Assembly: GCA_022266195.1 (NCBI GenBank)
Contig: WHVY01000003.1
Location: forward strand, 5,332,001 to 5,396,000
DNA length: 64,000 bases
Source: Tetranychus cinnabarinus
Lineage: Eukaryota; Arthropoda; Arachnida; Trombidiformes; Tetranychidae
Direction of reading: 5' to 3'
Both the position numbers and the translations under genes were made by a program. How positions within the stretch are numbered: position 1 is the first letter of the stretch; each line of letters opens with the position of its first letter. The notes beneath the pieces were generated by a model. That model ran no database searches. It was not told the DNA's origin and saw only the letters and a list, made by a program, of their open reading frames with translations. Of the stretch, positions 10,114 to 54,680 are shown piece after piece.

Positions 10114-10511
10114 ACTCCAAGTCTAAAATAAGTGAACCAAATAATCCCCTTGGCGACAAAAAGTGGAAAATTCAAACTATTTTTGAACCATTTACCAATC
10201 ACAATATAGAAATTTAAACACTAAGAAATTGTTATGACTGAATTTAAACCATAATTATAAATTAAAAAGATTTCATCAATGATTCAGCTGAACAAACTCA
10301 TGATATTGATGCATAAAAATCATATGGTTTTCAATGTTGAACTTGGCGGTTACGTAGTAACGTGAAATACCAGTAGCCTTGGCAACCACATCCGGATACG
10401 GAAAGCAATAACTGTGTTTGTTTGTCGGTCTTGTGTTGATCGTGTTACTTGATCAATTGAGTTTCTATCTTGTAAATTATATTATAATTGGTTAAATTAA
10501 TTTAAATAACA
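10114..10511. promoter_or_regulatory. Divergent intergenic promoter region THG1L / RPLP0
   Basis: 398 bases separate the two start codons. The RPLP0 side has a pyrimidine and GT-rich patch around 10408-10470, a plausible transcription start area for a ribosomal protein gene, though a clear 5'-TOP tract could not be fixed. Confidence 0.45.
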
Positions 10512-11612
10512 ATGGGTCGTGAAGACAAATCTACCTGGAAAGCCAATTACTTCACCAAATTAATTGTAAGTACCTTTACACTGATTGATTTCACTTGTAC
10601 TAACTTAGCTGTGTGTTTTTCTCGTTTGACAGCAATTATTGGATGAATACCCAAAGTGTTTCATTGTTGGTGTTGATAATGTCGGCTCTAAGCAGATGCA
10701 ACAGATTAGGCAATCACTCAGGTCATCCGGAGTGGTGCTCATGGGAAAAAATACCATGATCAGGAAGGCTATTCGAGGTCATCTTGAAGCTAACCCTGCA
10801 TTAGAAAAGTAAGTTTTTTTAGTTTACTGTTGCATTTAAATGTCCTTTTCATGGTTTAATTAAATTTATTGACATCGTTGATTCTCTTTTATAGGATTAT
10901 GCAACATGTCAAGGGAAATGTAGGTTTTGTTTTCACTCGTGATGATTTGGTTGAGGTCCGAGACAAAATCTTAGAAAACAAGGTTAAAGCACCAGCTCGA
11001 GCTGGAGCTATTGCTCCTATTGATGTAAAGATTCCTCCCCAGAACACTGGATTAGGACCTGAAAAAACATCTTTCTTCCAAGCTCTTCAAATCCCAACCA
11101 AGATTGCTAAGGGTACTATCGAAATCTTGAACGAAATCCATCTTATCAAAAAGGAAGACAAAGTAGGAGCTTCAGAAGCCACACTTCTGAACATGTTGAA
11201 CATCTCTCCTTTCACCTATGGGCTGATTATTAAAATGGTTTATGACTCTGGAACTGTATTTGCTCCTGAGATTTTAGACATTACTAATGAAGATTTAATA
11301 GCCAAACTTATGGAAGGAGTCGCTAACATTGCCTCTCTCTCCTTAGCTATTGGCTATCCAACTGTAGCCTCTGTATCACACTCAATCGCAAATAGTTTGA
11401 AGAACTTGATCGCTATTTCCGTAGAAACCGACTATACTTTCAAGGAATCCGAAATGGCTAAGGAATATTTGAAAGATCCATCTAAGTTTGCTGCTGCTGC
11501 TCCAGCTGCTGCTAGTGGTGCTGCTGAAACTAAGGCAGAAGCTAAGGTAGAAGAAAAGAAAGAAGAAGAGGAAGAAGAAGATGATGACATGGGCTTCGGT
11601 CTTTTTGATTAG
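10512..11612 (+). CDS. RPLP0: 60S acidic ribosomal protein P0 (uL10)
   Basis: Three exons, 10512-10565, 10633-10808 and 10895-11612, encode 315 residues (human P0 is 317). P0 anchors the P1/P2 dimers to 28S rRNA and forms the stalk that recruits translation GTPases. The N-terminus (MGREDKSTWKANYF, then IVGVDNVGSKQMQQIR and LMGKNTMIRKAI) is the universal L10 rRNA-binding domain. The Ala-rich hinge and the acidic tail ending in DDDMGFGLFD are the elongation-factor-binding tail shared with P1 and P2. Codon use is richer in GC than in the neighbouring genes, as expected for high expression. The start codon follows AT-rich leader sequence and the only coding frame opens there. Confidence 0.99.
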
Positions 11613-11650
11613 ACTCGTTTGATCCTTTAAATTTCTAATATGGATTTAAT

Positions 11651-11656
11651 AATAAA
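11651..11656 (+). promoter_or_regulatory. Polyadenylation signal of RPLP0
   Basis: AATAAA 39 bases after the RPLP0 stop codon, correctly placed for 3' cleavage shortly downstream. Confidence 0.75.
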
Positions 11657-13197
11657 GCCTGTTATCAAAAATCCATGTGTCTATTTTTTATTTTCAATTT
11701 CTTTAAAAATTTAATCCGTATTTAGGGTTAACGGTTATTGTTAACTAGTACCTCTAGATAGTCAGGTTTAGAAATGTGTTTATTCTTATATGAGTACTAC
11801 TGTCGCTAACGGCATCTCTGTCTCTTGATATAATTATCGGCGATCGGCTGAAAAATCTTATGGATATCTTATCATCTTATCTTGTCATCAAGTAACTCCA
11901 ATGGCAGTTTATTAGAAGCTCAAAATAACGCTTGAAAGCAATTAATGGCTAATCCATCAATTGCTTCATCTGATTCGTAGACATTTGACTCAATTTTTGC
12001 ATCTATTCGTGTTATTAACGTACATTGTTTATTTTCAATGAGTAAATAGCTTGTTGATTTTACTTTTGAATTTACTCAAATAAGTTTGATTGCTACTATT
12101 GAGTTAAACAATTAAAAAGTAAATAATTTGCAGAGTCAATCATATTGGTAATATAAAAATTAACAAACACTGTTAGTTAATCTGGTTTAATAGTGATTGA
12201 AATTAATCGAAGTGTTGAAGTTTGAATGATTAATTAGATCAGATTATAATTATTGAGTTTAGAGAAAACCTAAAAATTAAAAAAGATGAAACAGATTTGT
12301 AAATTTGATAAACTAGTTTGGTTTTGTCATTTTTACGGTACTCAATTCAAGAGTAAAATATTACAATTTTACTGAGTTTTTCGTTTTTTGAAAATTTTAA
12401 TGGCTTTGGGCCGTAAGAAACAACTGGACAATTCGTCCTCACGAACATTTACTTTGTTAAGGAAATGATAAAAGACTAGAGGGAAATAAATAAATAAATG
12501 AAAAAATGATACAATTAATTGAGATCGGGGAAACTAAAAACGCTAAAACAAAATGTATAAATTGTGAGTTTTTGTTATCAATTTACATTTGGCAGATTCA
12601 CAATTTTGCTGAAAATGTTTAATTTTGTGAACTTTTAGTTGTTCATTATGATGAGTTGAAAGAGACATGGAACAATGGCAATTAATATTAACCGGGTGAA
12701 GATGAGATGATGATTATATTAATAACAATGGGAACGATCTTTATCATCAGTGTTGATGGAAACGATGATAGTTATAGCTGAGATGGACCATAAAAGAGAC
12801 GGATTACCAAAGATGAAGGTAACTTAATTGAATGCGGACGTTACTTGATTACACTAACCAGTAGAACAGAAAAGTTGGAAAAGAAATGATTATTTAAGAT
12901 GAAATTGAATTGCGTTCACATTAAACAAGTTTTTTGAGTATATTTGCGGTACCAGTGCGAAATCAACATAATTATCCTTTTGTAAAAGAGGAAGTCTTTT
13001 GTTGAGTCTTTGAATTAACCAAACACTAGAGTATCTTCAATTGTACGTTTTAAATTATTTTCACTTTTCGATTTTGTGCGATTCTTTTCGTAATAAACAT
13101 AACTATGCTTTGTACTCTGGATACTTTTTCCTCGATTTTAATCTTGAAACTCTTGATGAAACAGTAACTCCACAAGGAGGAGGTAATAAAGTTAATG
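11657..13197. other. Intergenic region and ADAM-like gene 3' UTR
   Basis: AT-rich sequence of about 1.5 kb after RPLP0 and beyond the stop of the minus-strand ADAM-like gene. Its right part should be that gene's 3' UTR. I see no other gene. Confidence 0.45.
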
Positions 13198-45540
<32,343 letters not shown>

Positions 45541-47858
45541 AGGAGGTGGTTGGAGGTGAAAACTAAAAGTCCATGGCTTTGTTGCACTTCACAAGTGTAT
45601 CAAAAAAACAAATTCAACAGGGAGAGAGATGTAAAGAGAGCCAGGAAAAGCCACGCAAAAGACACAGAAAAAGAAAGAGTACCAATAAATATGTAAGAGA
45701 TTAAAAAGGTGGCATGTAGGTAAAAGAAAGGAGTAAGAATAAAAAGGTAGCTTAGCTTCTTCGTTTAGAACCAGGGAGTGAAACTGTATTTTATTGATAA
45801 TTTTACAGCTAACCCATTTTGATTCGAATCCGTATTGTATCTGTAGGTTACTTGATACTTAATATCGATACATAGTTAGCTTGATAACATGCTGCCATCT
45901 GTCATTATTGGAAGATAAGATTAGTAGAAGCATTAGAATTATTTTTAGTCATTTTGATTATTTATAAATTGTTTATTATTTTTTTCTGTTTATTATTTTA
46001 ATCGATGTTGTTTTCACCATTTCTACTATTATTTAAACACTCTGTTCATCATTACTCTCGTCATTTAGTTTATTTCCACCGGAGGAAAGTGTGATCATGA
46101 CTGATCGCTAAATTTTCAGTGAGTAAATTAAAACTTATTTTTGTCGATTTCATTTTCATAATTTTGCAATCAATACTCATTTAAAATAGATATAAATTGA
46201 AAATGAGTGAAATCATTAAACAAAATCTTTCAATAACATAAAAAAAACCAGTTACAAATTGATCATTAAGTTCTGATCAATCATCATTCAAGCAATGATT
46301 TTTTTTCATTTTAACACAGTTTCTGTTCGTTCAAACATGGCTCTTTTCAATTTGGTCTCCATAATTATGATGAATTATCATCATTATGAATTTAAAAAAA
46401 TTTCATCATGATTGCAACGAAAAACATTAGATTTTAGTTAATTTCTATCTAACAGAGGCAATACTTTATTAATGAAAACAATCTTAAAATCGTCTGTTAC
46501 ACCCTTCCACTTGGACCAATATGATAATGCTCAAAGGAGACTCATTGGTCAACTACTAATCTACTACAACTACTGATCTCTTGATACTAAAGCTATCGTC
46601 AAAATCATTCAAGCTGATTCATTTAACGGTGAAACATTCTGGTTGAATTCCCTGAAATACCTGAGTAGACGAGGGCTTAAGATAGTAGACTAAAATTGCG
46701 TTCAAAAATTGAAGATACAATCGTACATTGTATTGTTCGTGAGCACAAGGGTCGACGAATGGTTTTACCTTGCCTTTTAGTGGAAATTGAACAATTTTGA
46801 TAACATCTACTCGACAGCAGTTTGATATTTACTTCAATTTATTTTCAATTAAATGACCCTCTTCTTACGGTTGATTTATGTCTCCATACATTTGCTGTTA
46901 ATGGGTTTGCAATCATATGATTTGCATGCCAATAAAGACAAACTCTCCTTACTCTATATGTGATTGGTTATGTTTTATTCACTTTTTTCATTGTCTATAA
47001 TTTGAGTTTAATGATTAATGAGCTCGTAAGTTTAATTATTATTGAACCATAACCTATCAATTTGATCATTTATTTTTACTGTGTTTTGTGAACCTTTTAT
47101 TATCAACTTCCCCGAAAGCTTTTTTGTCTCTAATCATCTGTTGTTTATCTGTCCTCAAATCAAACTAGATAATCATTAAATTACATGGAAACACTTGATG
47201 GCTCTGTTTCTACTATTTCCTAACCAGTTCTGTTGAAGTGATCAAGCCTGGTTAAATGTTTTATTAAAACCTATTTCAACTCAAAATTGGTTCAAACATC
47301 AATAACGGAAACAGAAGATATCTGATGTTGGTTCTCCGAGTGGTGAGCATTGCATTGATTTTTCCTATTCCTGGATTCAAATTTGTGTGAATCAAAAATA
47401 GTTTCATTTATTTAATCTGACAGACTCTTCACTCGCCATGTATTCCCTCCTCTCTCTCACTCTCACACTCTTCCTCTATTATCCAGTTAAACTCTCAAGC
47501 TCCCTCTTCAGCAATTTCAACCAGTTTTACTTCAGAAGACTTCACAAGTTTGATTCCAGAAGAGTTCAGAAATCAAAACTGAACAGTTTAATAGATAACG
47601 AAAATTTAATCAACATTGAATTTCTAATCGAAAGAAATATCAATGGATAAATACTAAAAGGCCGAAGACTTGTACGGTCACAACTTACGTTTCTTTTCCC
47701 AATCTTTTTTATTTTGTTTAATTTTGTCATATTGTAATCATTTCTTTTTTTGCACTTTCAAGCCAACGCCGACTAACCTGTTCAAGACGAGAATCAGCTT
47801 CTCTTGTACATCCATCAGATCAATCAACAAGTATAGTGACTCGCAAAAACAATTGAAA
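45541..47858. other. Divergent intergenic region between the ADAM-like gene and ALDH
   Basis: 2.3 kb of AT-rich sequence carrying the promoters of two divergent genes. A 70-codon plus-strand open frame at 47438-47650 begins with a hydrophobic stretch, but it has no family resemblance and may be upstream leader sequence of ALDH. No repeat or RNA gene was recognised. Confidence 0.45.
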
Positions 47859-49828
47859 ATGCCTGAAAACGATGAAAATGGATCTAATAACCCAACACCA
47901 AGCCAAGTGAATATTAGTTTTGAATTTAGATAAATCTCTATTGTGTTGAGAATTGACCATTTTAATACTAATCTTAACTTCATTTTTGGTTTAGTTGGTT
48001 GCAAACGCTCGTCGAGCATTCACATCTAATATCACCAAGGATGTTTCATTCAGACGGGAACAACTGCAAAAATTGGATACAATGCTTGTGACAAATGAAG
48101 CCGTTCTTGCTGAAGCCATCAAACAAGATTTAAGGAAACCATATTTTGAAGCCATTTTAACCGAAATCGAGTTTGTTCGCAATGAAATTCATGGTATCCT
48201 TAATAATTTGGAAAGTTGGGCTAAACCACAAAAAGTCTCTAAAAGTCTTATGACTTTATTTGATTCAGCTTATTTATATCCGGAACCCTACGGTGTAACT
48301 TTAATTATAGGAGCTTGGAATTATCCTCTTATGCTTACATTGTGTCCAATGATAGGAGCCATTGCTTCTGGTAACACAATTATTGTCAAACCTTCTGAAC
48401 TGGCTTCAGCTACATCAAAAAGATTGGCTTCACTCATTCCACGTTATTTGGACCAGGTAAATGCATTGGCAATATTTATAATTTTTATATTTTTACGATA
48501 CTTTGCTAATTGATAATTTTCAATTATTTTCAGGATTGTTATCAAGTCTTCATCGGTGGACCTGAAGAAACCAAGAATTTAGTTAAGGAAAAGTTTGATT
48601 ATATTTTTTACACTGGTAGTAGTCGGGTTGGTAAACTAATTTATTTGGAAGCAGCCAAAAATTTAACCCCAGTCACTCTTGAATTGGGAGGGAAAAGGTA
48701 AATACTTGATGTCTTTATATAACCTGTATAACTTTATTTACACTCTCTTCATGTCATCTAGTCCTTTATATTTTGATGACTCAGCTGATGATAGCCCAGC
48801 AGCAGTTAAACGTTTGGTGTGGGGTAAATATGTGAACAATGGTCAAACTTGCGTTGCTCCTGATTACGTTCTTTGCTCAAGAAAAGTTCAAAACAGCCTT
48901 ATAAAACAACTTCCACTTGCAATAAAAGAGTTTTACAGTGATGACCCCAAAACTCACAAGGACTATGGTCGAATCATCAACATTAACCATTTCAAGTGTG
49001 TTAACATTTTAACAGCATCTAATCATAATGCAACAATTATGTAATTTCTGTTTCTATCATTTTTTGTTCACCACAGTCGACTTGTTAAGTTAATTGAGGA
49101 TAACAGAAGTAAAGTCGTATTTGGTGGTAATTATGATGAAAAAGAGTTATATATTGAACCAACCGTTATGGCCAATGTTTCTCCTAATGATTCAGTAATG
49201 CAAGACGAGGTAATTATCTTAACCAAAGAAAAATTTATTTAGAAAACACTTTTTTTAACTCAACCTTTTACTTATCCAATCTTTTCAACATTCAGATATT
49301 CGGACCCATTCTGCCTATTGTTATCGTGGATGGTGTTGACAATGCTGTTGAATTTATCAATAACAGCGAAAACCCTTTATCTCTGTACATTTTTTCAAAA
49401 AATCAGTCAGTAATTGATAAAATAAGCCAAAAAACGTCTAGTGGATCCATCTGTGTAAATGATTGTCTCATCCATCTTTCAGGTTAGCTCAATGCAATAT
49501 TTGAAAAGATTTAAAACCAACTGACAATTTACTTCTTCTTTTATTAGTTGATTCATTACCGTTCGGTGGAGTCGGAAACAGTGGAATCGGCAGATATCGA
49601 GGAAAATTTTCATTTGAAACTTTTACCCACTATAAATCAGTATTGCATCGTGGTTTTAACTCCGTTTTAGAGGCTCTTGGAAGGTAAGCTTTACATATGC
49701 TTTTTAAAATAATAAATTAATTAGTAATGAAATATTTTTCCTTTTCTTTCCTTAGTCATCGTTATCCACCTTATACTTCTCGAAGTTTGACACTTATGTC
49801 TCTTTTGACACGTAAACGTTGGTTTTAA
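47859..49828 (+). CDS. Class 3 aldehyde dehydrogenase (fatty aldehyde dehydrogenase type)
   Basis: Eight exons, 47859-47906, 47995-48456, 48534-48697, 48762-48995, 49077-49209, 49296-49482, 49548-49683 and 49756-49828, give 478 residues, within the ALDH3 range. The enzyme oxidises aldehydes to acids with NAD(P)+. Visible hallmarks are GAWNYPLMLTLCPMIGAIASGN (its first 20 residues span the cofactor loop), VKPSE, FYTGSSRVGK, the general base Glu220 in LELGGKSP, the nucleophile Cys255 in NNGQTCVAPDY, EIFGPILPI and LPFGGVGNSGIGRYRGK. The ATG at 47859 opens a 16-residue hydrophilic leader not found in all ALDH3s; no earlier in-frame ATG follows the last upstream stop. The C-terminus ends in a basic TRKRWF instead of a long hydrophobic anchor, so membrane attachment is doubtful. 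Detoxification of lipid aldehydes is an inference. Confidence 0.96.
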
Positions 49829-50001
49829 CTATGTGACGACGATTACTTACAAACTAAATTACTAAAATGCTGAAAGATCGTTTGGCATAAATGAGAAATT
49901 ATTTTGTCTTTTTTTTGCTATAAAAAGCATATGTGATAGGTTGAATTTATTATAACTATTATAAACAGACGATTGGAAACTCATTAATGATATTTTTAGA
50001 C

Positions 50002-50007
50002 AATAAA
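50002..50007 (+). promoter_or_regulatory. Polyadenylation signal of the ALDH gene
   Basis: AATAAA about 174 bases after the ALDH stop codon; the first good signal on that strand. Confidence 0.55.
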
Positions 50008-51670
50008 GAAGCAATACTTGATTACATCTTTTATTATATCATTGAACTGAAAAAGAACTGAACAACCGGTTAAACTGAACACTCGTCAAGTGTTTTGTTC
50101 AATTTAATAATTTTAACTTTTTCCTTGCATAATCAACACTGTTTACCAATCTTCATTATACAACTTCAAGTACTCAACAACTGACTTACAATTTGGAGAG
50201 ATAATCAGAAGTCTTTCAATGGAAACATACAAGTTTTATTTACCAATGACAGTATCGTGTTGGTAAATATTTTGATTGCTCTGGTTCATCAAAACAAACT
50301 TTGCCCTTCATAATGAAATAATCCTGAATATGAGTCTGGAAAAACCTAAACTTCGAATGCTGTTCAAGGATAATAAGAAAATGTAACTTTATCTAACATC
50401 ATCTGTTAATAAAATGAAGCAATTAATATGATTCTCAGATGTCCACACAGATAATGTGCTTACCGTTCAACCTTGCAACGTGAATTTTTGGTGAAGCACA
50501 AAAAATAATTGCTTAGTAGCTAAATAACTAGTGATTAGTTGAAGCAATATAATAACAAAGAAGGCAATACTCATGACGATTTAATATCAAGATGAATCAA
50601 GGTTTGCAAGTTGAATGAAAACTGGTTTAGTAAAGTTAGCTACTGTGATGGACAGTTGTTATCGTAATGATGGCTTGTACAAAAATAGCTTTCATGATGA
50701 CCATTTTAATTTTGAACTTAATACCTATTGACAGAAAATATAATGTGATGATTAAATTACTACTAATTCCTGATTCCACGCAAATGTATAATAATTATTA
50801 ATGAACCTTGAATTTAATAATTAGCTAATCAAGTGATTGTTGCTAAATATACTTGCATCATTATCTTTAAAATTTGTATTTCATCAAATTTTCTTGGTTA
50901 AATAAATGGCTCGCACCATTTCTCAATTACTGAAGTACATTCAATTGTTATCAAGCAATTCATCAAATTATCGCCAAAAGGATAGTAAACTTGACTTCCT
51001 TTTATAAATCTAATTGTATATAACGGAAAATTGGTAAACTTGATTGACCAGAAAACGCTTCGATTGCATTACCATTCATCTTAATTGGGCCTAATGTTGA
51101 GAGAAATTTTCTTGATAATTCGAAGCTTTTTTTACTCGTTTACTAACTTTAACCAATTTTATTTACGAATAAGATTTAGCGTTTAATGATTTAACTATCT
51201 TGAAGTTAAATGAGAATGAATCATCTATATATTTTAACTTTCAAGTGTAGTTAATATGCTAAGATATCGGTAGTGATTTAGGTTAAACATAATTAGCTAT
51301 ATCAGGAATATTTGCTCCAATAACTTGAGTTTTGATTGTCAATTATAAGCCTATTGGTTTGTCTACTCGAGTATTTTGGTAAGACGTTTGTATTCGGAAA
51401 TTTGACAGTTAAGTGTATTGATTGGTTTTGACTAATTTCAGCAAATATTGGTTGGTTAATTGCTTATTGTAATTTGTTTGGTTGATTTTATTCCAGTGTG
51501 ATTTTTTCATCTAAGGAAAGATTTGATTGGTTAAATAGAGATGGCGCTAGATTAGTTTTAGCTTTTAGATATAAATTAGGTTTCGTTATAATAAAATAGC
51601 TTATTTTACGATTTAGCTATTCTTTGACCGTTAGCTTTTGCTTACCTCACCTTAATAAATACCCGTCAAA
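50008..51670. other. Intergenic region between ALDH and the Tudor locus
   Basis: About 1.7 kb of AT-rich sequence with no convincing open frame, repeat or RNA gene. Its last 150 bases precede a well-placed ATG and may be an old promoter of the Tudor-domain locus. Confidence 0.4.
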
Positions 51671-52310
51671 ATGGTTAAGCCACCTCAGAACAGAACCCTT
51701 CTGAAGATTAAATTGTTAAACTCGTTAAAGAACAATATGGAGTGTTTGGATACTAAAATTCAAAATTCATCTGCTCAACTAGCAGTGGTTTCAAAGTTTT
51801 TCCAGCTTGTTTTCAATTAAATTAAACAAACAAATTTGAACGACTTCTTTGCTGATTAACCAACAGTTCAAGATAATTTGGTTCATTTCAATGAGCTTAT
51901 TAATTCATTTTTGAATGATTTTTCAACTCTAACAGAAAAGAATGAAAAATTGGCGGAATACTTGGAAAAAGGTAAGTAATTTTATATCTTATGTCATTCC
52001 CCTTATTTATTCCCCGGACTTTATTCAATATTATTTCATTATTTGTTTTCTATTTCTTTTCTTTATTTTATCCAAGCTAGAAGCAACAGTTTCAAATTGG
52101 ATGGAAAGCTCAATAATATATCTTTGAGTGACTTGGCTATTGATGAAAACAATTTTGAACCTGTTTTCCCTAAAATACCTTTGAAATCTGGGATTTCTGT
52201 TCATATCGCTTACATTAATTCGCCTTCTGACTTCTATGTTCACCCATATAGTGGAGTTCCTGAATTTGTTTTGAAGATTCAAGCGGCTTAACAAGAACTA
52301 ATTGATAAAG
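51671..52310 (+). pseudogene. Tudor-domain gene, 5' part of copy A (broken)
   Basis: Starts with ATG at 51671 and a predicted coiled-coil exon. The frame meets TAA at 51818 and again at 51875, then continues in the same frame as the intact equivalent of copy B (NDFFAD, VQDNLVHFNEL, LAEYLEKG) to a GTAAG donor near 51971. The next exon, after an acceptor near 52079, holds the start of an extended Tudor fold (LSDLAIDENN, then SPSDFYVHPYSG). It has a one-base deletion relative to copy B just after the acceptor and a CAA-to-TAA change at about 52288. Tudor proteins of this type bind methyl-arginine marks on Piwi proteins, but this copy cannot encode a full product without readthrough. Confidence 0.75.
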
Positions 52311-52319
52311 GTTTGTCTT

Positions 52320-52485
52320 TTTTTATTTTATCTTTTTTTTTTATTTTATTTTATCTTATTTTATTTATTTTATCTTATTCTATTTATTTTATTTTATCTT
52401 ATTTTATTTATTTTATCTTATTTTATTTTATTTTACTTTATTTTATTTTATTTTATTTTATTTTATTTTATTTTATATTTTATGT
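52320..52485 (+). repeat. (TTTTA)n-type microsatellite
   Basis: About 165 bases of TTTTA and TTTATC units inside an intron position of the broken Tudor locus. It generates spurious Phe/Leu/Tyr-rich open frames in all three plus-strand frames. Confidence 0.9.
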
Positions 52486-52512
52486 TTGTTGCTGCTCGTT
52501 TTGCTTCGTTTT

Positions 52513-52970
52513 CTAATTTCTAGGTTCAGCCATTCGCCGGAGTTGCTGAGGGCATAATGAAAGTTCAAGCAGCTCAACAAGAACTGATTGATACAGGTGA
52601 GTCTTTTATTTTTCTTTCATCTAAATCGATAGCTAAATTTTATCCAGGTACGTTTGATTTATATGTCTTATTCAATTTTTTGTATGCTTTTTCAGGTATT
52701 ACAAGTTTACCCAAACTGGCTCCTGGTATGTATTGTGTCACTCGTTACAGCGAGGATTTTCATTGGTATCAAGAAAAGATAATAGATATTACTGGTGACA
52801 AAGTCAAGGTTTTCTACTTTGATTTTGGAAACATTGAGACATTGGACCCATCTCGTATTATGCCGATGGCTAAATCTATTTCTGAAGAAAAAGTTCAGGC
52901 TGTTGCATGTCACAAAACTCATTTCAAACCAGAAGGTGGATGGTCTCAAGAAGCTATCGAAGCTTTTTGA
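52513..52970 (+). pseudogene. Tudor-domain gene, 3' part of copy A (extra partial copy)
   Basis: A fragment of the second exon (QPFAGVAEG, then IMKVQAAQQELIDT) is followed by a GTGAG donor and, after TTTTTCAG at about 52696, the core Tudor exon. That exon has LPKLAPGMYCVTRYSED, HWYQEKI, KVKVFYFDFGNIETLD and KPEGGWSQEAIEAF. Aromatic-cage positions (Tyr, Trp, Phe and the FGN Asn) are kept. The exon stops at TGA near 52968 and fuses directly with the coiled-coil exon of copy B, which looks like the breakpoint of a tandem duplication. Confidence 0.75.
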
Positions 52971-54411
52971 ACAAATTCAAACAAACAAATTTGAACGACT
53001 TCTTTGCTGATCAACCAACAGTTCAAGATAATTTGGTTCATTTCAATGAGCTTATTACATCATTTTTGAATGATTTTTCCACTCTGACCGCAAAGAATGA
53101 GAAATTGGCGGAATACTTGGAAAAAGGTAAGTAATTTTATATCTTATGTCATTCCCCTTTGGATTTTATTCAATATTATTTCATTATTTGTTTTCATTTC
53201 TTTTCTTTATTTTAACCAAACAAGAAGCAACAGTTTCTAAATTGGATGGAAAGCTCAAAAATATATCCTTGAGTGACTTGGCTATTGATGAAAACAATCA
53301 TGAGCCACAATTTCCAGAAGTACCGCTGCGAGCTGAGGGCGAAGTTATAGTTTCTTCAGTGAATTCACCTTCTGATTTTTTTGTCCAGCCATTTGCCGGA
53401 GTTGCTGAGGGCATAATGAAAGTGTAAGCAGATATACAAGAACTGATTGATAAAGGTGAGTCTTTCATTTTTATTTTATCGAAATCGATAGCTAAATTTT
53501 ATTCAAAAGGGATGCATGGTAGGTGATACGAAGATTAACTTTTTTGAGCTTAAAATATTCTAATGGGTCAGATATGACCCTTTGTCAAGTCTTTCGTTTC
53601 GGAAATTCTTCCGTTTCAAAGTTACAGGGTGTCAAATTTTCAACTTTTGCATAGTTTAACACTATTGAAAGCAATATGGGTTTGTCAAAAAACATATTTT
53701 ACCATTTCATCATAGATCGGCATTACTGGTAGCAAGTATATTAAGCATAGCAACCTACGTAAAAACTCAGACACCCTTTAACTTTGAAAAGGAGAATTTC
53801 TGAAACGAAAGGCTTGACAAAGGGTCATATCTGACCAATTAGAATATTTTAAGCCCAAAAAAAGTTAAAAATCTTCGTATCACCTACCATGCATCCCTTG
53901 TCAGATACGTTTGATTTATATGCCTTGTTCAATTTTTTTGTATGCTTTTTCAGGCTTTACAAGTTTACCCAAACTGGCTCCTGGTATGTATTGTGTCGCT
54001 CGTTACAGTGAGGATTTTTATTGGTATCGAGCAAAGATAATAGACACTGGTAGACACATTGCTGGTGGCAAAGTTAAGGTTTTCTACTTTGATTTTGGAA
54101 ACATTGAGATATTGGACCCATCTCGTATTATGCCGATGGCTAAATCTATTTCTGAAGAAAAAGTTCAGGCTGTTGCATGTCACAAAACTCATTTCAAACC
54201 AGAAGGTGGATGGTCTCAAGAAGCTATCGAAGCTTTCAAGGAAAAGGTGCAAGCAGAGAAGGCAGTGAAAGTTTTTTTCCTTGATAATTATCCGTGAATT
54301 AGTGAGTTAGGAACTTTCCCTTATCGCCCTGTTGATACCTTCTTGGAGGATGGCTCAACTTTCATGAATGAAATAAGTGATGCAAAACGCGTCCTAAATA
54401 AAGCCTAGAAT
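52971..54411 (+). pseudogene. Tudor-domain gene, copy B (broken)
   Basis: Homologous to copy A, with three recognisable exons: coiled coil (to the donor near 53128), Tudor part 1 (about 53225-53456) and Tudor part 2 (from about 53955). Part 1 has TAA right after IMKV, where the partial copy at 52560 keeps reading. Part 2 continues past the copy A breakpoint to KVFFLDNYP and a TGA at about 54295. The same frame then stays open to TAG at 54409-54411 with plausible coding sequence (ISELGTFPYRPVDTFLED). A foldback element sits in the intron before part 2. The lesions suggest a pseudogene; a shorter functional product is possible but not supported. Confidence 0.75.
53506..53900. mobile_element. 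Foldback MITE with ~145-bp terminal inverted repeats
   Basis: The arms AAGGGATGCATGGTAGGTGA (from 53507) and its reverse complement (ending at 53899) pair over about 145 bases with few mismatches, around a ~105-base centre. There is no coding capacity. The flanks read TCA on both sides, a possible 3-base target duplication. The equivalent intron of copy A (around 52650) has no insertion. Superfamily is not assigned. Confidence 0.85.
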
Positions 54412-54680
54412 CTCCTTTTTTGATTTGGGAGAAACAGATTTTAATATTGCTTGAATAATTTTTAAGGTACGATATAAATTGCAATTAAATATGTGACCAT
54501 TTTTTAACTCTAAATGATTATGAAATTAAAATGTTTTATTTGTGACCAAAATTTGATTTTCGCTCCTTTTTACCATGTTTGAGTTCATATCCAGTGGCTA
54601 CATCTAGTTGCAATATTTGGTCGATGTCAGCATTGGAAATAGGAAGTTTGCTTTCAGTTTTATTTAAAGATTATACAGGT

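Noticed and set aside
47438..47650. 70-codon plus-strand open frame with hydrophobic N-terminus
   Set aside because: Could be a small secreted protein or an upstream ORF of ALDH, but low-complexity CTCTCT sequence explains the hydrophobic start and no family is recognised.
52302..52523. Phe/Leu/Tyr-rich membrane-like peptides
   Set aside because: Direct translation of the (TTTTA)n microsatellite in three frames.
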